Below are positions 53,589-63,393 of a stretch of DNA of 64,000 nt, piece by piece; within the stretch, counting starts at the first letter, position 1; each line of letters starts with the position of its first letter. A program made the position numbers and the translations under genes. The stretch lies in the NCBI GenBank assembly GCA_004553595.1, contig SFKZ01000004.1, forward strand, positions 62,001 through 126,000, in the 5' to 3' direction. Below the pieces are notes generated by a model. It had not been told where the DNA came from. It saw only the letters and a list, made by a program, of their open reading frames with translations, and did no database searches. This stretch comes from Methanobrevibacter ruminantium (lineage in GTDB: Archaea; Methanobacteriota; Methanobacteria; Methanobacteriales; Methanobacteriaceae).

Positions 53589-55784
53589 TTAACCTAAGTA
53601 GTGGTCAGGACCAAATGGTTGTGGGGATAATCCTTTTCTTTCTCTGATTTGTCTGATAATTTGACTTTGCAATTCTCTTGGTAATCTTTCGAAACCGGAG
53701 TTTTCAGTAGACCATAAACATCTACCTTGAGTTGCAGATCTGATTTCACCAGCGAAACCAAACATTTCAGCTACAGGTACTTTAGCTTCAACGTTTACCA
53801 TGTCACCTTCAGTTGGCATATCTACAATTTGACCTCTTCTGTTTAAGATTTCTTTAGTAACAGATCCCATATAGTCAGTAGGAGTGTTAATGAAAACTTT
53901 TTGAACAGGTTCAAGTAAGGTAGGGTCAGCCATCATCATACCACCTTTAATAGCGTTACGGATAGCTGGTAAAATTTGAGCAGGTCCTCTGTGAACTGCG
54001 TCTTCGTGAAGTTTTGCATCTACAAGAGTGAATTTCATACCCATTGCAATTTCATTTGCAACTGGACCTTCTTCAAGTGCAGATTCGAAACCTTCAATTA
54101 CAAGCTCTTTGATCTCATCTAAGTATTGAATTCCACGAGTCATGTTGATGAATAAGGATTTGTTGTAAACATCCCATACTCTTCTAGCTTCTTCTTTATC
54201 AAGACCATGTTCAATGAATTTTTGAGCTTCTTCCTTATCTTTGATTTTACCTTCTTTGATGTCACCATTTTGCAATGCTTGGAAGATTGAATCTTCTAAA
54301 GGTGCAACTTCAAGGTATAATCTGTTATGCTTGTTAGGAGATTTACCTTCTACAGGGTTAGCAGTTTTTCCTGCAACGGTTTCTCTGTATACAACAATAG
54401 GTTCGGAAGTGTTGATATCTACACCTTTGTTGTTGATTCTTACACCAATAACTTCTAAGTGAAGTTCTCCCATACCGGAAACTAAGTGTTCACCAGTTTC
54501 TTCGTTAATGTTAACATGAATGGTAGGGTCTTCTTTTGCAGTTTGTCTTAATACTTCAATAAGTTTTGGTAAGTCTTTAGTGTTTTTAGCTTCTACAGCT
54601 ACAGTAACTACAGGTTCAGAGATGTGTTCAATTCCTTCGAATTCTACAATCCTGTTTTCAGGAGAACAAATGGTTTCCCCTGCAGTAGCTCCTTTTGCAC
54701 CAGTGATGTAAACAATGTTACCAGCAGGAACCTTTTCAGTAGGAACTCTTTCAGGACCGAAGAAAACACCAACTTGTTGTACTCTGGATCTAGCTTGACC
54801 TCCTACCAAGAACACTTCACTACCTTGTTCTACAGTACCACCGTATACTCTACCGGTAGCTACTTCACCAGCGTGCTTATCTACAGATACGTTAGTAACC
54901 ATTACCGCTAAAGGTCCATCAGGGCTGGTGTTAACCATGGTTTGACCAGCTTCACTTTCAATGTCTCCATCCCAAATGTTAGGACATCTGTATTTTTGGG
55001 AAACTTCAGGAGAAGGTAAGTGTTCTACTACCATACCTAATAATACATCAGCTAAAGGTACTTTTTTAGCTAATTCTTTTTGGTTTTCATCATTACAGTA
55101 ATCAATGATGTCTTTAAAGTTGATTCCGGTTTCTTGCATCATTGGAATGTTAATAGCCCAGTTGTGGTATGCTGAACCGAATGCTACACTACCGTCATCC
55201 ACTTTTACAAGCCATTCCTCTTTTTTATCTTTAGGAGCCATTTTGCTGATTAATTTGTTAGCTTCATTGATGATTCCAATGAATTTGTTTGCTAATTCTT
55301 CTGGTCCTAATTTTACTTCGTTGATTAATCTGTCAACTTTGTTAATGAATAATACTGGTTTAACTTTTTCTCTTAAAGCTTGTCTGAGTACAGTTTCAGT
55401 TTGAGGCATGATACCTTCTACTGCACATACAACTACTACTGCACCGTCTACAGCCCTCATTGCACGGGTTACGTCTCCACCGAAGTCAACGTGACCCGGA
55501 GTGTCAATTAAGTTAATTAAATATTCATCATCATGATATTCGTGTACCATAGATACGTTTGCTGCGTCAATGGTAATACCACGAGCTTGTTCTTGTTCGT
55601 CAAAATCTAAGAATCTTTGATCTCCAGCAAGATCTTCAGAAATCATTCCTGCACCTGCTAAGAGATTGTCGGATAAAGTAGTTTTACCGTGATCAATGTG
55701 TGCACAAATACCAATGTTTCTGATATTTGTAGGTTGATACATCAATTCTTTGATTTTTGCAATCATTTTGTCTCGTCTACTCAA
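53589..55784 (-). CDS. fusA: Elongation factor 2 (aEF2)
   Basis: 731-aa translocation GTPase. G motifs: CAHIDHGKTTLSDNLL, DTPGHVDFGGDVTRAMRAVDG and FINKVDRL. Domain IV contains KLHEDAVHRGPAQILP, whose His598 in HRG is the expected diphthamide site, the target of Dph5 encoded in this window. The C-terminal end is SPQPFGPDHYLG. Start is the TTG at 55784, five bases after AGGTGA, giving MSRRDKMIAKIKELMY; the GTG at 55793 and ATG at 55790 are in the binding site itself. It follows rps7 and ends in a strong terminator. Confidence 0.97.
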   Translation of the reverse strand: MSRRDKMIAKIKELMYQPTNIRNIGICAHIDHGKTTLSDNLLAGAGMISEDLAGDQRFLDFDEQEQARGITIDAANVSMVHEYHDDEYLINLIDTPGHVDFGGDVTRAMRAVDGAVVVVCAVEGIMPQTETVLRQALREKVKPVLFINKVDRLINEVKLGPEELANKFIGIINEANKLISKMAPKDKKEEWLVKVDDGSVAFGSAYHNWAINIPMMQETGINFKDIIDYCNDENQKELAKKVPLADVLLGMVVEHLPSPEVSQKYRCPNIWDGDIESEAGQTMVNTSPDGPLAVMVTNVSVDKHAGEVATGRVYGGTVEQGSEVFLVGGQARSRVQQVGVFFGPERVPTEKVPAGNIVYITGAKGATAGETICSPENRIVEFEGIEHISEPVVTVAVEAKNTKDLPKLIEVLRQTAKEDPTIHVNINEETGEHLVSGMGELHLEVIGVRINNKGVDINTSEPIVVYRETVAGKTANPVEGKSPNKHNRLYLEVAPLEDSIFQALQNGDIKEGKIKDKEEAQKFIEHGLDKEEARRVWDVYNKSLFINMTRGIQYLDEIKELVIEGFESALEEGPVANEIAMGMKFTLVDAKLHEDAVHRGPAQILPAIRNAIKGGMMMADPTLLEPVQKVFINTPTDYMGSVTKEILNRRGQIVDMPTEGDMVNVEAKVPVAEMFGFAGEIRSATQGRCLWSTENSGFERLPRELQSQIIRQIRERKGLSPQPFGPDHYLG

Positions 55785-56008
55785 AATCATCACCTATAAA
55801 CATTAGTTTATTATTTTAGTCTATATCTAAGTCAATATTATGTCTTTTAAATAAAAAAATTAAAAAATTAAAGAATATAAAAATTAAACAGAATTCAAAT
55901 TAGAATGCTTTCAAATTAGAATGCTTTTCTAAAAATTTAATTAAAAATTTAAAAAAGAAATTAAAAAGAAAATTCTGATTAATTCTATAATTATTAAAAA
56001 CACTAAAA

Positions 56009-56569
56009 TTAGTGTGCTGCTTTTGCAACTCTTTCTTTTTCTTCTTTTTTCTGTAAAGCGAAACTTCTGGTATCTTCTTCAGATGCAAAGATTAATTCGT
56101 TTGCTAAACATTCAGCTACAGATTTTCTGTTTTTGAATGCAGATTGTAAAGTTCCTCTAGTTAAGAATCCTAAAGAAAGGTCTACTCTTCTTTGTGGAGA
56201 AATGTCTACAGCTACTTGGTATCCAATACCACCATATTTAATACGGGTAGTTTCTTCACGTGGAGAAGTGTTTTCTACAGCAGTAACTAAAACTTGAACA
56301 GGGTTCTTTTTAGTTCTTTTGTGAATAATTTCTAAAGCTTCTTTTACAATATTGTAAGCTTTGTTCTTTTTACCAGAGTTTCTTTGGGTTCTCATGATTT
56401 TGTTCATTAATCTTTCTACAATAGAAACTTTGGATTTTGCGAATTGTCTTTTTACGTGTCTACCTAAAGTATGAGGAACGATAGTTTCATCTAAGCAGAT
56501 GTATCTCTTTAAACCTAAATCTTGTACCTCTACTTCGTCAAGATCCCATTTATCAAATAATTTAGCCAT
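56009..56569 (-). CDS. rpsG: 30S ribosomal protein S7
   Basis: 186-aa archaeal uS7 with RHVKRQFAKSKVSIVERLMNKIMRTQRNSGKKNKAYNIVKEAL and GGIGYQVAVDISPQRRVDLSLGF, binding 16S rRNA in the small-subunit head. It lies 14 bases after rps12 and is translated from the same mRNA. About 215 bases separate it from fusA, the longest gap within this unit. Length is normal for archaea. Confidence 0.97.
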   Translation of the reverse strand: MAKLFDKWDLDEVEVQDLGLKRYICLDETIVPHTLGRHVKRQFAKSKVSIVERLMNKIMRTQRNSGKKNKAYNIVKEALEIIHKRTKKNPVQVLVTAVENTSPREETTRIKYGGIGYQVAVDISPQRRVDLSLGFLTRGTLQSAFKNRKSVAECLANELIFASEEDTRSFALQKKEEKERVAKAAH

Positions 56570-56583
56570 GAAAATTACCTCAA

Positions 56584-57009
56584 TTATCTTACTGGTTTAT
56601 CAATTTTTCCGCTTACCATTTCGGATAAAGCAACATTGTTAACTTTACTTACTTTCCAACGAACTCCTGGAATGTCACCCATGGATCTTCCAGATGGTCC
56701 ACCGATACCTTCAATCATAACTTCATCGTGCTCATCGATAAAACCGATTGCTCCGTCACCTGGTGCAAATGCAGTTAATTGTTTACCGTTTTTAATTAAT
56801 TGAACACGAACACATTTACGAATAGCAGAGTTAGGTTGCTTTGCTTCAATTCCTACTTTTTCAATAACAATTCCTCTAGCCTGAGGTGCCCCTTCGAGAG
56901 GGTCTGCTTTTACATCTAAACGTAATGCTCTTCTTTTGTAATCTACGTCTTTCCATTTAAAATTTTGTCTATTCTTTTTAAGCTTTTTAGCAGCAAAAAG
57001 TCCTGGCAT
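56584..57009 (-). CDS. rpsL: 30S ribosomal protein S12
   Basis: 141-aa uS12 with DPLEGAPQARGIVIEKVGIEAKQPNSAIRKCVRVQLIKNGKQL and PGVRWKVSKVNNVALSEMVSGK, the decoding-site protein. The PNSAIRK and the PGD region are intact. It starts a rps12-rps7-fusA unit. Start ATG follows AAGAGGAAGAATAAAT. Upstream is a 650-base region likely to act as promoter and leader. Confidence 0.97.
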   Translation of the reverse strand: MPGLFAAKKLKKNRQNFKWKDVDYKRRALRLDVKADPLEGAPQARGIVIEKVGIEAKQPNSAIRKCVRVQLIKNGKQLTAFAPGDGAIGFIDEHDEVMIEGIGGPSGRSMGDIPGVRWKVSKVNNVALSEMVSGKIDKPVR

Positions 57010-57663
57010 ATTTATTCTTCCTCTTAAGTTTATAAGACAAGTGTCTTTTTTGAATAAATTACAAGATTAAAATAATTAATTCGATTTAGATAGAAGTCCA
57101 CCGCTGCGATTTACTATTATACTCAAATCTATACTCAAACATCCAAACTAAGGTGATTAAGCTTAATTTAAACTCAAAATACTAAAATTATACGATAAAA
57201 TAACCATATAATAGCAATCAAAACTCCTATACAAAATAGAATATAAGTATAGAATCTAATTAAATACATTAATTAAATGATTTTCTGTATTGATTTAATT
57301 AATGTTTGAATCATTGAAATTCGATTATTGAAATTCAATGATATGAAAATAATATAGGTAAACTATAATAAATAAAGAAAACTATAGCCAAAATGCACAC
57401 ATAGCTATTAGTTTTAGAAATAAAGAAATTATAGCTAATAAATTACATTAATTAACATTAAAAATTTAGATAAAATTTTTTACACACAAATGTTAATTTA
57501 ACATAATGTTACCTATTATAATAATATATTATAATAACTTTACTAATAAATGTTTGGTTTTTTGATGTGTGATGGTGATGAAATTACAAAATAAAATTAG
57601 AAATAATTGAAAAAATTAAAAAAATGAAATATTAAAAAATGAAAAATTAAAAATAAAAAGTTA
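57010..57663. other. Long promoter/leader region upstream of rps12
   Basis: About 650 bases, no gene. It holds a GC-rich block near 57098-57118 (GTCCACCGCTGCGATTT on the plus strand), a 9-bp dyad ATCATTGAA/TTCAATGAT (57310-57342) overlapping a direct repeat of ATTGAAATTC, and a short hairpin AGACA/TGTCT just upstream of the start. These may be the S12/S7 autoregulatory region, but no known motif was matched. Confidence 0.4.
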
Positions 57664-57689
57664 ACATGACCTAAATTGTTAGATCATGT
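57664..57689 (-). terminator. Terminator after nusA
   Basis: On the minus strand ACATGATCTAA and TTAGGTCATGT pair over 11 bp (one G-U) with a 4-base loop, about 50 bases after the nusA stop. T-rich sequence (TAACTTTTTATTTTT) follows. Confidence 0.65.
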
Positions 57690-57736
57690 GTGATTAATCA
57701 TAAACAATAATGCAAAACAAAAATATTAGAAAAGAA

Positions 57737-58168
57737 TTATTTTAAAATAATATTATTTATTTCATGTTGTCTTTTTGCTAATAATTTTGCTCTTTCAATG
57801 TTAATACCGTTTTTACCAATAGCTATTCTTTTATTGGAAGAGTCTGTATTGACGATAGCTATTTTTTCATCGTTGTTTTTCTCAACGATTTTAATGGATT
57901 TCAATTCAGCAGGAGATAAAACGTTTTTAATGAATTGAGCAGAATCTTCATTGTGCTCAATGATTTCAACTCCTCTTCCAACTGCTTTTTTAACTTTGGT
58001 TACAGTGCTTCCGCCTTTACCAATAGCTAAACCCATATCACCTTTTTTAACAACGAAGGTAACTTTGGCATTATCATCATCGAGGATGCAATCTTTAACC
58101 ATTGCACCAGTCATGCTCTCAAAGAGAGCTATAAAACGGATCTCATGTGCATTAAATTTAATAGACAC
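57737..58168 (-). CDS. nusA: Archaeal NusA-like transcription termination/antitermination protein
   Basis: 143-aa protein made of two KH domains: GDMGLAIGKGGSTVTKVKKAVGRGVEII and SNKRIAIGKNGINIERAKLLAKR. The GxxG loops GKGG and GKNG are intact. It lacks the N- and C-terminal domains of bacterial NusA, as in archaea. Located between rpl30e and rps12 as in other euryarchaea. The GTG at 58168 is the start, preceded by GGGGTAG; the rpl30e stop is only 5 bases upstream, so the two are coupled. Confidence 0.94.
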   Translation of the reverse strand: MSIKFNAHEIRFIALFESMTGAMVKDCILDDDNAKVTFVVKKGDMGLAIGKGGSTVTKVKKAVGRGVEIIEHNEDSAQFIKNVLSPAELKSIKIVEKNNDEKIAIVNTDSSNKRIAIGKNGINIERAKLLAKRQHEINNIILK

Positions 58169-58173
58169 AAAAT

Positions 58174-58470
58174 CTACCCCATTTTTTCTAAGATAGTAGA
58201 ATCTCCTGGATCGTTTATGATTAAAGTAGCAACAGTAAATGGTTTACCGCATACAGAACCTAAGTCTACACTTGTACCTTCATATACAATGAAAGGAATT
58301 TCAGAGAGATTTGCGTAATATTCTACATCTTCTAAAATTTCTTTAGGACTGTTAGCTGCAACAACTGCAAGTCTACCTTTACCTAATTTTAAAGATTGAA
58401 TAGATTTTTCTGAGCCGAGTGTAACATCTCCGGTATCTACTGCAACTCTTATTCCTCTTTCTATATCCAT
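58174..58470 (-). CDS. rpl30e: 50S ribosomal protein L30e
   Basis: 98-aa eL30, a K-turn RNA-binding protein: DIERGIRVAVDTGDVTLGSEKSIQSLKLGKGRLAVVAANSPKEI and PFIVYEGTSVDLGSVCGKPFTVATLII. The start is set at ATG 58470, six bases after AGGAGG; the longer frame (to 58530) adds non-homologous residues upstream of the binding site. It precedes nusA with 5 bases between. Confidence 0.95.
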   Translation of the reverse strand: MDIERGIRVAVDTGDVTLGSEKSIQSLKLGKGRLAVVAANSPKEILEDVEYYANLSEIPFIVYEGTSVDLGSVCGKPFTVATLIINDPGDSTILEKMG

Positions 58471-58899
58471 CATCTGCCTCCTAAATTTTAATTTAAAAAA
58501 ATCATCTATCTCAAGATAAGAAAAATTCATAAATAATCATATCTTACTCAAGATAAAATTTTCATAGAGTAATAAAATATGTGCTATTAAATAAATAAAA
58601 TTAAATAACAAATATGAAATTAAACTATTACATTTAATTATAATACACCTATTATTTATAATTTATTGATATTTTAATAGAATATTTTACAATAAAATCA
58701 TTCTTAAAATTATAATTTTGGATTAATTGTTTAAAATTAATTGTTGTTTAAATTAATTCTTTAAGAATAACTATGAATATGAAAATTATAGTAAATAAAT
58801 AAAAATTAAGAAAATATTAAAAATATAAAAAATTTAATAAATTCTTAATAAATTTTCCGAATATTTATATTAAATAAATATCCGAAAATAATCTGAACT
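58471..58899. other. Intergenic region between rpoA2 and rpl30e
   Basis: About 430 bases with the rpoA2 terminator at 58853-58888 and promoter DNA for rpl30e. No gene. This gap is larger than usual inside this otherwise compact cluster, so rpl30e-nusA is probably a separate unit. Confidence 0.5.
58853..58888 (-). terminator. Terminator after rpoA2
   Basis: On the minus strand TTTTCGGATATTTAT and ATAAATATTCGGAAAA form a ~15-bp stem with G-U pairs and a 5-base loop, starting 12 bases after the rpoA2 stop. T-rich DNA including TTTTTT follows. Confidence 0.6.
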
Positions 58900-60570
58900 T
58901 TAATATGCATCTGGTTTCATTGTGACACGTACTGATCCAGTACCTAAAGGAATTGGTTGACCAATAATGATATTTTCAATAATACCAGTTAAATCATCCA
59001 TTTCCCCTCTAATACTTGCGTGAAGTAAATGCTTACCAGTTTCTTCAAATGCTGCACGAGCAAGAACACTTGATTTTTCACCACTGATACCATGTCTTCC
59101 AATGGATTTTACAACTCCTTCAGAAGTCATCATATCAGCAACTAACATAATGTGTCTGATATCTACAGTCAAACCTTGGTCTGATAAGGTACGGTTTAAC
59201 TCATAGACAATAGCGTTACGAGCAGCTTCAATACCTAATACAGTTTCAATTTCATGAATGTCGTTAGTGGTTGATCTAGCCTTATCAATACCCTCTTCGT
59301 TGAAGATAGCTTTAAGGTTAGAACCTTCAGTATGGATAATCCATTCATCATCACCTTTACGGATAATGACTTTACCAATGCTTTTGGTTCCACTAATTTG
59401 CAAGTCACGAACTTTATCAGCTAAAAGCCTAATTTCTCTGATAGTAGGATTTCTAGGTTTGAAAGTTAATTTATAATCATCTTCAATTTCAACTTTCTTG
59501 AATATTTTTTCAACTTGTGCAATGATGCTGTCATAATCTAATCTCCTATCTTGGATTTTTCTCTCATCGAGAGTGACTATGACTTGCATTCCACCATAAT
59601 CCAAGTTGAAATCAGATAATATGTCATTAATGGTACTTTTACCAATCTTATTCGCTAACTTTCTTACGAATTCCTCATCATTCTTGTACTCTTCCTCGAA
59701 GTAAATGTCCATGGTAGGTGTAGAAATCTTTTTCCTTGCATCTACAATTTCAATTAACCTTGGAAGACCGAGAGTTACGTTTAACTCAGCTACCCCTGCG
59801 TAGTGGAAAGTACGCATGGTCATCTGAGTACCAGGTTCACCTACAGATTGGGCTGCAACAGTACCTACTGCTTCTCCAGCTTCAATATAAGATCTTTCGT
59901 AAGCTTCGTCTACTTTAAGAACTAACTCATTTAATTCATCATCAGTTAACTCTCTTTTAATGTAAACTCTCACTAAGTCTTTAATGTAACTTGGAGGGAA
60001 CTTGATCTCATTTTTAATGATTACATCTAAAACTTTGGAAATAGCTTCAGGCACATAATCATATTCTTCAATGTTAAGTTCTTCTTCAAGAGTTTTGATT
60101 AAATAGATAGTTCCATCTTTTGGATATTCAATTTCATTGCCTGCAAGCTCATTTTCAACAAGGACTAATGTATTTAACTCATTGTAAGTTAATTTCTCTT
60201 TAATGAAAGTCATTGCAGATTCAATAATAGCAGTTTCAGAAACTTCTATTTCATTGTTTTCATATATCTCTTCTACAAGAACTATTTTAGTGATTAAGTC
60301 ATTTAATTCATCATCTTCTAATTCACCATCACTGTAAAGTTGTGATAAGCTGATTACATAAATTTCGGATGAATTAACTTTATTCTTTTTAAAAGCCTTT
60401 TCAACAGTTTTGATGGAGTCAATTAAATCTTCTAATTCCTCAAGACTTAAATCTCCATCATCATAAGACTGTTGGAGATTTTTGATATATTCTTTAGAAA
60501 AACCAATTTTGCTCTTTTCAAATAATTCTTGAACATTAATTGCTTCAGATATCTCTTTAGTATCAGTCAT
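58900..60570 (-). CDS. rpoA2: DNA-directed RNA polymerase subunit A'' with repeat-built N-terminal extension
   Basis: C-terminal half of the largest subunit. The canonical part starts at residue 191 (FPPSYIKDLVRVYIKRELTDDELNEL) and runs EAGEAVG-like AGEAVGTVAAQSVGEPGTQMTMRTFHYAGVAE to VRVTMKP, about 366 residues, normal for A''. Unusual is the first 190 residues. They hold at least two more copies of the unit [FS]xxYIxxLxxxYxxGxLxxxELxxLI (at about 24-66, 67-109, with a degenerate third at about 110-190). The polymerase therefore has extra helical-hairpin repeats fused to A''. The start is ATG 60570, 16 bases after the rpoA1 stop; GAGGGGGCAATTTT precedes it. Confidence 0.95.
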   Translation of the reverse strand: MTDTKEISEAINVQELFEKSKIGFSKEYIKNLQQSYDDGDLSLEELEDLIDSIKTVEKAFKKNKVNSSEIYVISLSQLYSDGELEDDELNDLITKIVLVEEIYENNEIEVSETAIIESAMTFIKEKLTYNELNTLVLVENELAGNEIEYPKDGTIYLIKTLEEELNIEEYDYVPEAISKVLDVIIKNEIKFPPSYIKDLVRVYIKRELTDDELNELVLKVDEAYERSYIEAGEAVGTVAAQSVGEPGTQMTMRTFHYAGVAELNVTLGLPRLIEIVDARKKISTPTMDIYFEEEYKNDEEFVRKLANKIGKSTINDILSDFNLDYGGMQVIVTLDERKIQDRRLDYDSIIAQVEKIFKKVEIEDDYKLTFKPRNPTIREIRLLADKVRDLQISGTKSIGKVIIRKGDDEWIIHTEGSNLKAIFNEEGIDKARSTTNDIHEIETVLGIEAARNAIVYELNRTLSDQGLTVDIRHIMLVADMMTSEGVVKSIGRHGISGEKSSVLARAAFEETGKHLLHASIRGEMDDLTGIIENIIIGQPIPLGTGSVRVTMKPDAY

Positions 60571-60586
60571 AAAATTGCCCCCTCAA

Positions 60587-63346
60587 TTAGTTATCCTTAA
60601 TCCTCATTTCGTCAATAAGTTTATCTAGGTTTGCTACATGACCGAAGTCACTTTTTGCTGGGTCAATACCTTCTTCACCAAATACACTTTGAATGACTTG
60701 ACCTTTGTTGTCAGTGACTAATCCGTCGGATCTTACATTTAAGTCTTCAAGTGCATTTACAAGTCTTCTTTGCATATAACCGGATTGTGCTGTACGGATA
60801 GCAGTATCTACTAAACCTTCTCTTCCACCCATAGCGTGGAAGAAGAATTCTACAGGGTCTAATCCTTCCTTATAACTGGAATGTACAAATCCTTTTGCTC
60901 TTGCCCCTAACTCATGTTTTCTGAAGTGAGGCAATGGTCTAGCTAAGTATCCTCTTGTAATACGTCCACCACGAACAGATTGCTGTCCTACACAAGCGGT
61001 AATCTGAGCGAGGTTCAACATGGATGCCCTTGCACCGGTACGAGCCATAACTACAGAGTGGTTTTCAACAGCCATCACGTAGTCATAGGAGTCATCTTGA
61101 GATTGTTTTCCCATAGTGAGGTAACCTTCTGCGATTTCCCCTGCTGTGTCCCTAGCTTCCCCAAGAACTTGCACAATACGCATTTCCAAGGTTTCTTCTG
61201 CACTTCTACCAGGTAAAGATTGGAGAAGTCCTTCTTCATAAGTTGCAATTAATTTGTCTACTTCTTGTTCAGCCTTATCTAAGTGAGCGCCAATAACCTC
61301 AATTGCCTCTTCAGGAATTTCCTCATCGTTAGTGCCAGTGGTAATACCTGTTTTCATGATACCGCAGATAGCAAGGTCAGTGGATCTGTCCAAGAATTCT
61401 TTTGCACGGGATGGTCCGTATTCCTTAACGATTGTATCCAAGATTTTACCGGAGAAGGAACCGTATGCTGCTTCGTCAATAGCACCATGGGTTAATTGGC
61501 CGTCTTTGATTACTACGAATGCATCATATTGGCAATCTTCCTTAAGACAAGTTTCACATTTTCTACAAATCTCTGCTTTATAGTTCATGTTAAGGTCATC
61601 TGGAAGCAATAAGCTGAATAACTCTTTACCAGTCCAATCACGGTTTTTACGTTTTAAATGCTTTTTATCAACATATTCATTGTTGAGAAGATGTGATTTT
61701 CTAATCATTTGGAAAGCATCATCTTCAGGAACAGTGAAACCATCACGAGTTAAAAGGTAAGCTCCACTAATGTGGTCGTGAATAGCACCGATAATTGGTC
61801 CACCAAACCTTGGAGATAAGATGTGTTCCTGTACTCTCATCAAGGATTTAGCTTCAGCACGGGATTCATCAGTTTGGAAAACGTGCATGTTCATTTCGTC
61901 TCCGTCAAAGTCCGCATTGTATGGAGGACATACACAAAGGTTTAATCTGAAAGTCTTGTAAGGCAATACTCTTACTTCGTGAGCCATCATACTCATTCTG
62001 TGAAGAGAAGGTTGACGGTTGAATAAAACAATATCTCCATCTTTTAGATGTCTCATTACAACATCACCATATTTAAGGTTCTCAACGACTAATTCCCTGT
62101 TGTCATCCAAGACTCTAACTTTCATTTCCTTACCCTTGATGGTCTTTTTGACATAGTTAGCTCCAGGGTGAACATTTGGACCATTTAAGATAGCTTCTTT
62201 TAATTCTTCAATGTTCCACTCGTTTACATAAGTGGGCACAGTTACCTCTTTTGCAATCATTTCAGGAACGCCGACTTCATTAATACTGATATTTGGATCA
62301 GGAGAGATTACAGTACGTGCTGAGAAGTTTACACGTTTACCGGAAAGGTTACTTCTGAATCTTCCTTCCTTACCTTTCAATCTTTGAGCTAAAGTCTTAA
62401 GAGGTCTTCCACTTCTGTGTCTTGCAGGAGGAACACCACTTGCTTCATTGTCAAAGTAAGTGGTTACGTGGTATTGGAGTAATTTCCAAAGGTCCTCTAC
62501 AATAAGTTGTGGAGCACCAGCATCCATGTTTTCAATCAATCTTTGGTTGATTCTTAAAATATCCACTAACTTGTGAGTTAAGTCATCCTCAGATCTTTCA
62601 CCAGTATCAAGAGTGATTGAAGGTCTTACGGTTACTGGAGGTACAGGGAGTACTGTGAGCACCATCCATTCAGGACGTGCAACTTCAGGATTTACACCTA
62701 AAACGTATGCATCTTCATCTGGAATGCGTTGAAGCTTTTCACGTACTTCAGATGCAGTTAAATCATAATCTTCAGTTCTAGGAGTTCCATCCTCTTCAGT
62801 TATGAGTTCTCCGTTTTCATCGTATTGTTTGCGAACTTCAATAATGTCAATAGGTTTGACAATCTTGATGTCTTCCTGTTCAGCACCACAATGAGGGCAT
62901 ACCTCTTTGGTTTTTTTATCTTTACAGATTTTATAAACATCTTTTACGAGTTCTTCTACGCTTTCACCTGCTTCTTGGAGTTCTTCCATCTTTTCAGTGA
63001 ACTCTCCGATTTCATCATCATCCAAGAGCACACGTCCACATTCACTACAGGTGGAACGTAAGATTTTATGAATGTCATCACCGAAACCTACATGGATTAC
63101 AGGTCTTGCAAGCTCAATCATACCGAAGTGACCTTGACATTCCCCACCTTTTTCACCACAGGTACGGCATTTTAAACTAGGATCAATAACACCTAAACGA
63201 GAATCCATTAATCCAGATTCAATTGGATAACCATCCTCATCGTAAGTGTCTGGTCTTTCTATCTTAACAACAGACATTTCCCTAATCTGTTCTGGTGACA
63301 TTAATCCAAAATTAATTCTATCAATTTTTTTAATAATTCCTTTCAA
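60587..63346 (-). CDS. rpoA1: DNA-directed RNA polymerase subunit A'
   Basis: 919-aa N-terminal half of the largest subunit. The catalytic Mg2+ site is NADFDGDEMNMHVFQ. Zinc sites: CRTCGEKGGECQGHFG near residue 60 and CSECG...CPHCG. The clamp and lid parts ARTVISPDPNISINEVGVPEMIAKEVTVP and SLHRMSMMAHEVRVL follow, then the bridge region ITACVGQQSVRGGRITRGYL. Start is TTG 63346, eight bases after AAGGAG, giving the usual MKGIIKKIDRINFGLMSPEQIR. It joins rpoA2 with 16 bases between. Confidence 0.97.
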   Translation of the reverse strand: MKGIIKKIDRINFGLMSPEQIREMSVVKIERPDTYDEDGYPIESGLMDSRLGVIDPSLKCRTCGEKGGECQGHFGMIELARPVIHVGFGDDIHKILRSTCSECGRVLLDDDEIGEFTEKMEELQEAGESVEELVKDVYKICKDKKTKEVCPHCGAEQEDIKIVKPIDIIEVRKQYDENGELITEEDGTPRTEDYDLTASEVREKLQRIPDEDAYVLGVNPEVARPEWMVLTVLPVPPVTVRPSITLDTGERSEDDLTHKLVDILRINQRLIENMDAGAPQLIVEDLWKLLQYHVTTYFDNEASGVPPARHRSGRPLKTLAQRLKGKEGRFRSNLSGKRVNFSARTVISPDPNISINEVGVPEMIAKEVTVPTYVNEWNIEELKEAILNGPNVHPGANYVKKTIKGKEMKVRVLDDNRELVVENLKYGDVVMRHLKDGDIVLFNRQPSLHRMSMMAHEVRVLPYKTFRLNLCVCPPYNADFDGDEMNMHVFQTDESRAEAKSLMRVQEHILSPRFGGPIIGAIHDHISGAYLLTRDGFTVPEDDAFQMIRKSHLLNNEYVDKKHLKRKNRDWTGKELFSLLLPDDLNMNYKAEICRKCETCLKEDCQYDAFVVIKDGQLTHGAIDEAAYGSFSGKILDTIVKEYGPSRAKEFLDRSTDLAICGIMKTGITTGTNDEEIPEEAIEVIGAHLDKAEQEVDKLIATYEEGLLQSLPGRSAEETLEMRIVQVLGEARDTAGEIAEGYLTMGKQSQDDSYDYVMAVENHSVVMARTGARASMLNLAQITACVGQQSVRGGRITRGYLARPLPHFRKHELGARAKGFVHSSYKEGLDPVEFFFHAMGGREGLVDTAIRTAQSGYMQRRLVNALEDLNVRSDGLVTDNKGQVIQSVFGEEGIDPAKSDFGHVANLDKLIDEMRIKDN

Positions 63347-63393
63347 AATATTGGCTCCTTAAAAAATTTATTTTTATTTCAACACCTTATTTC

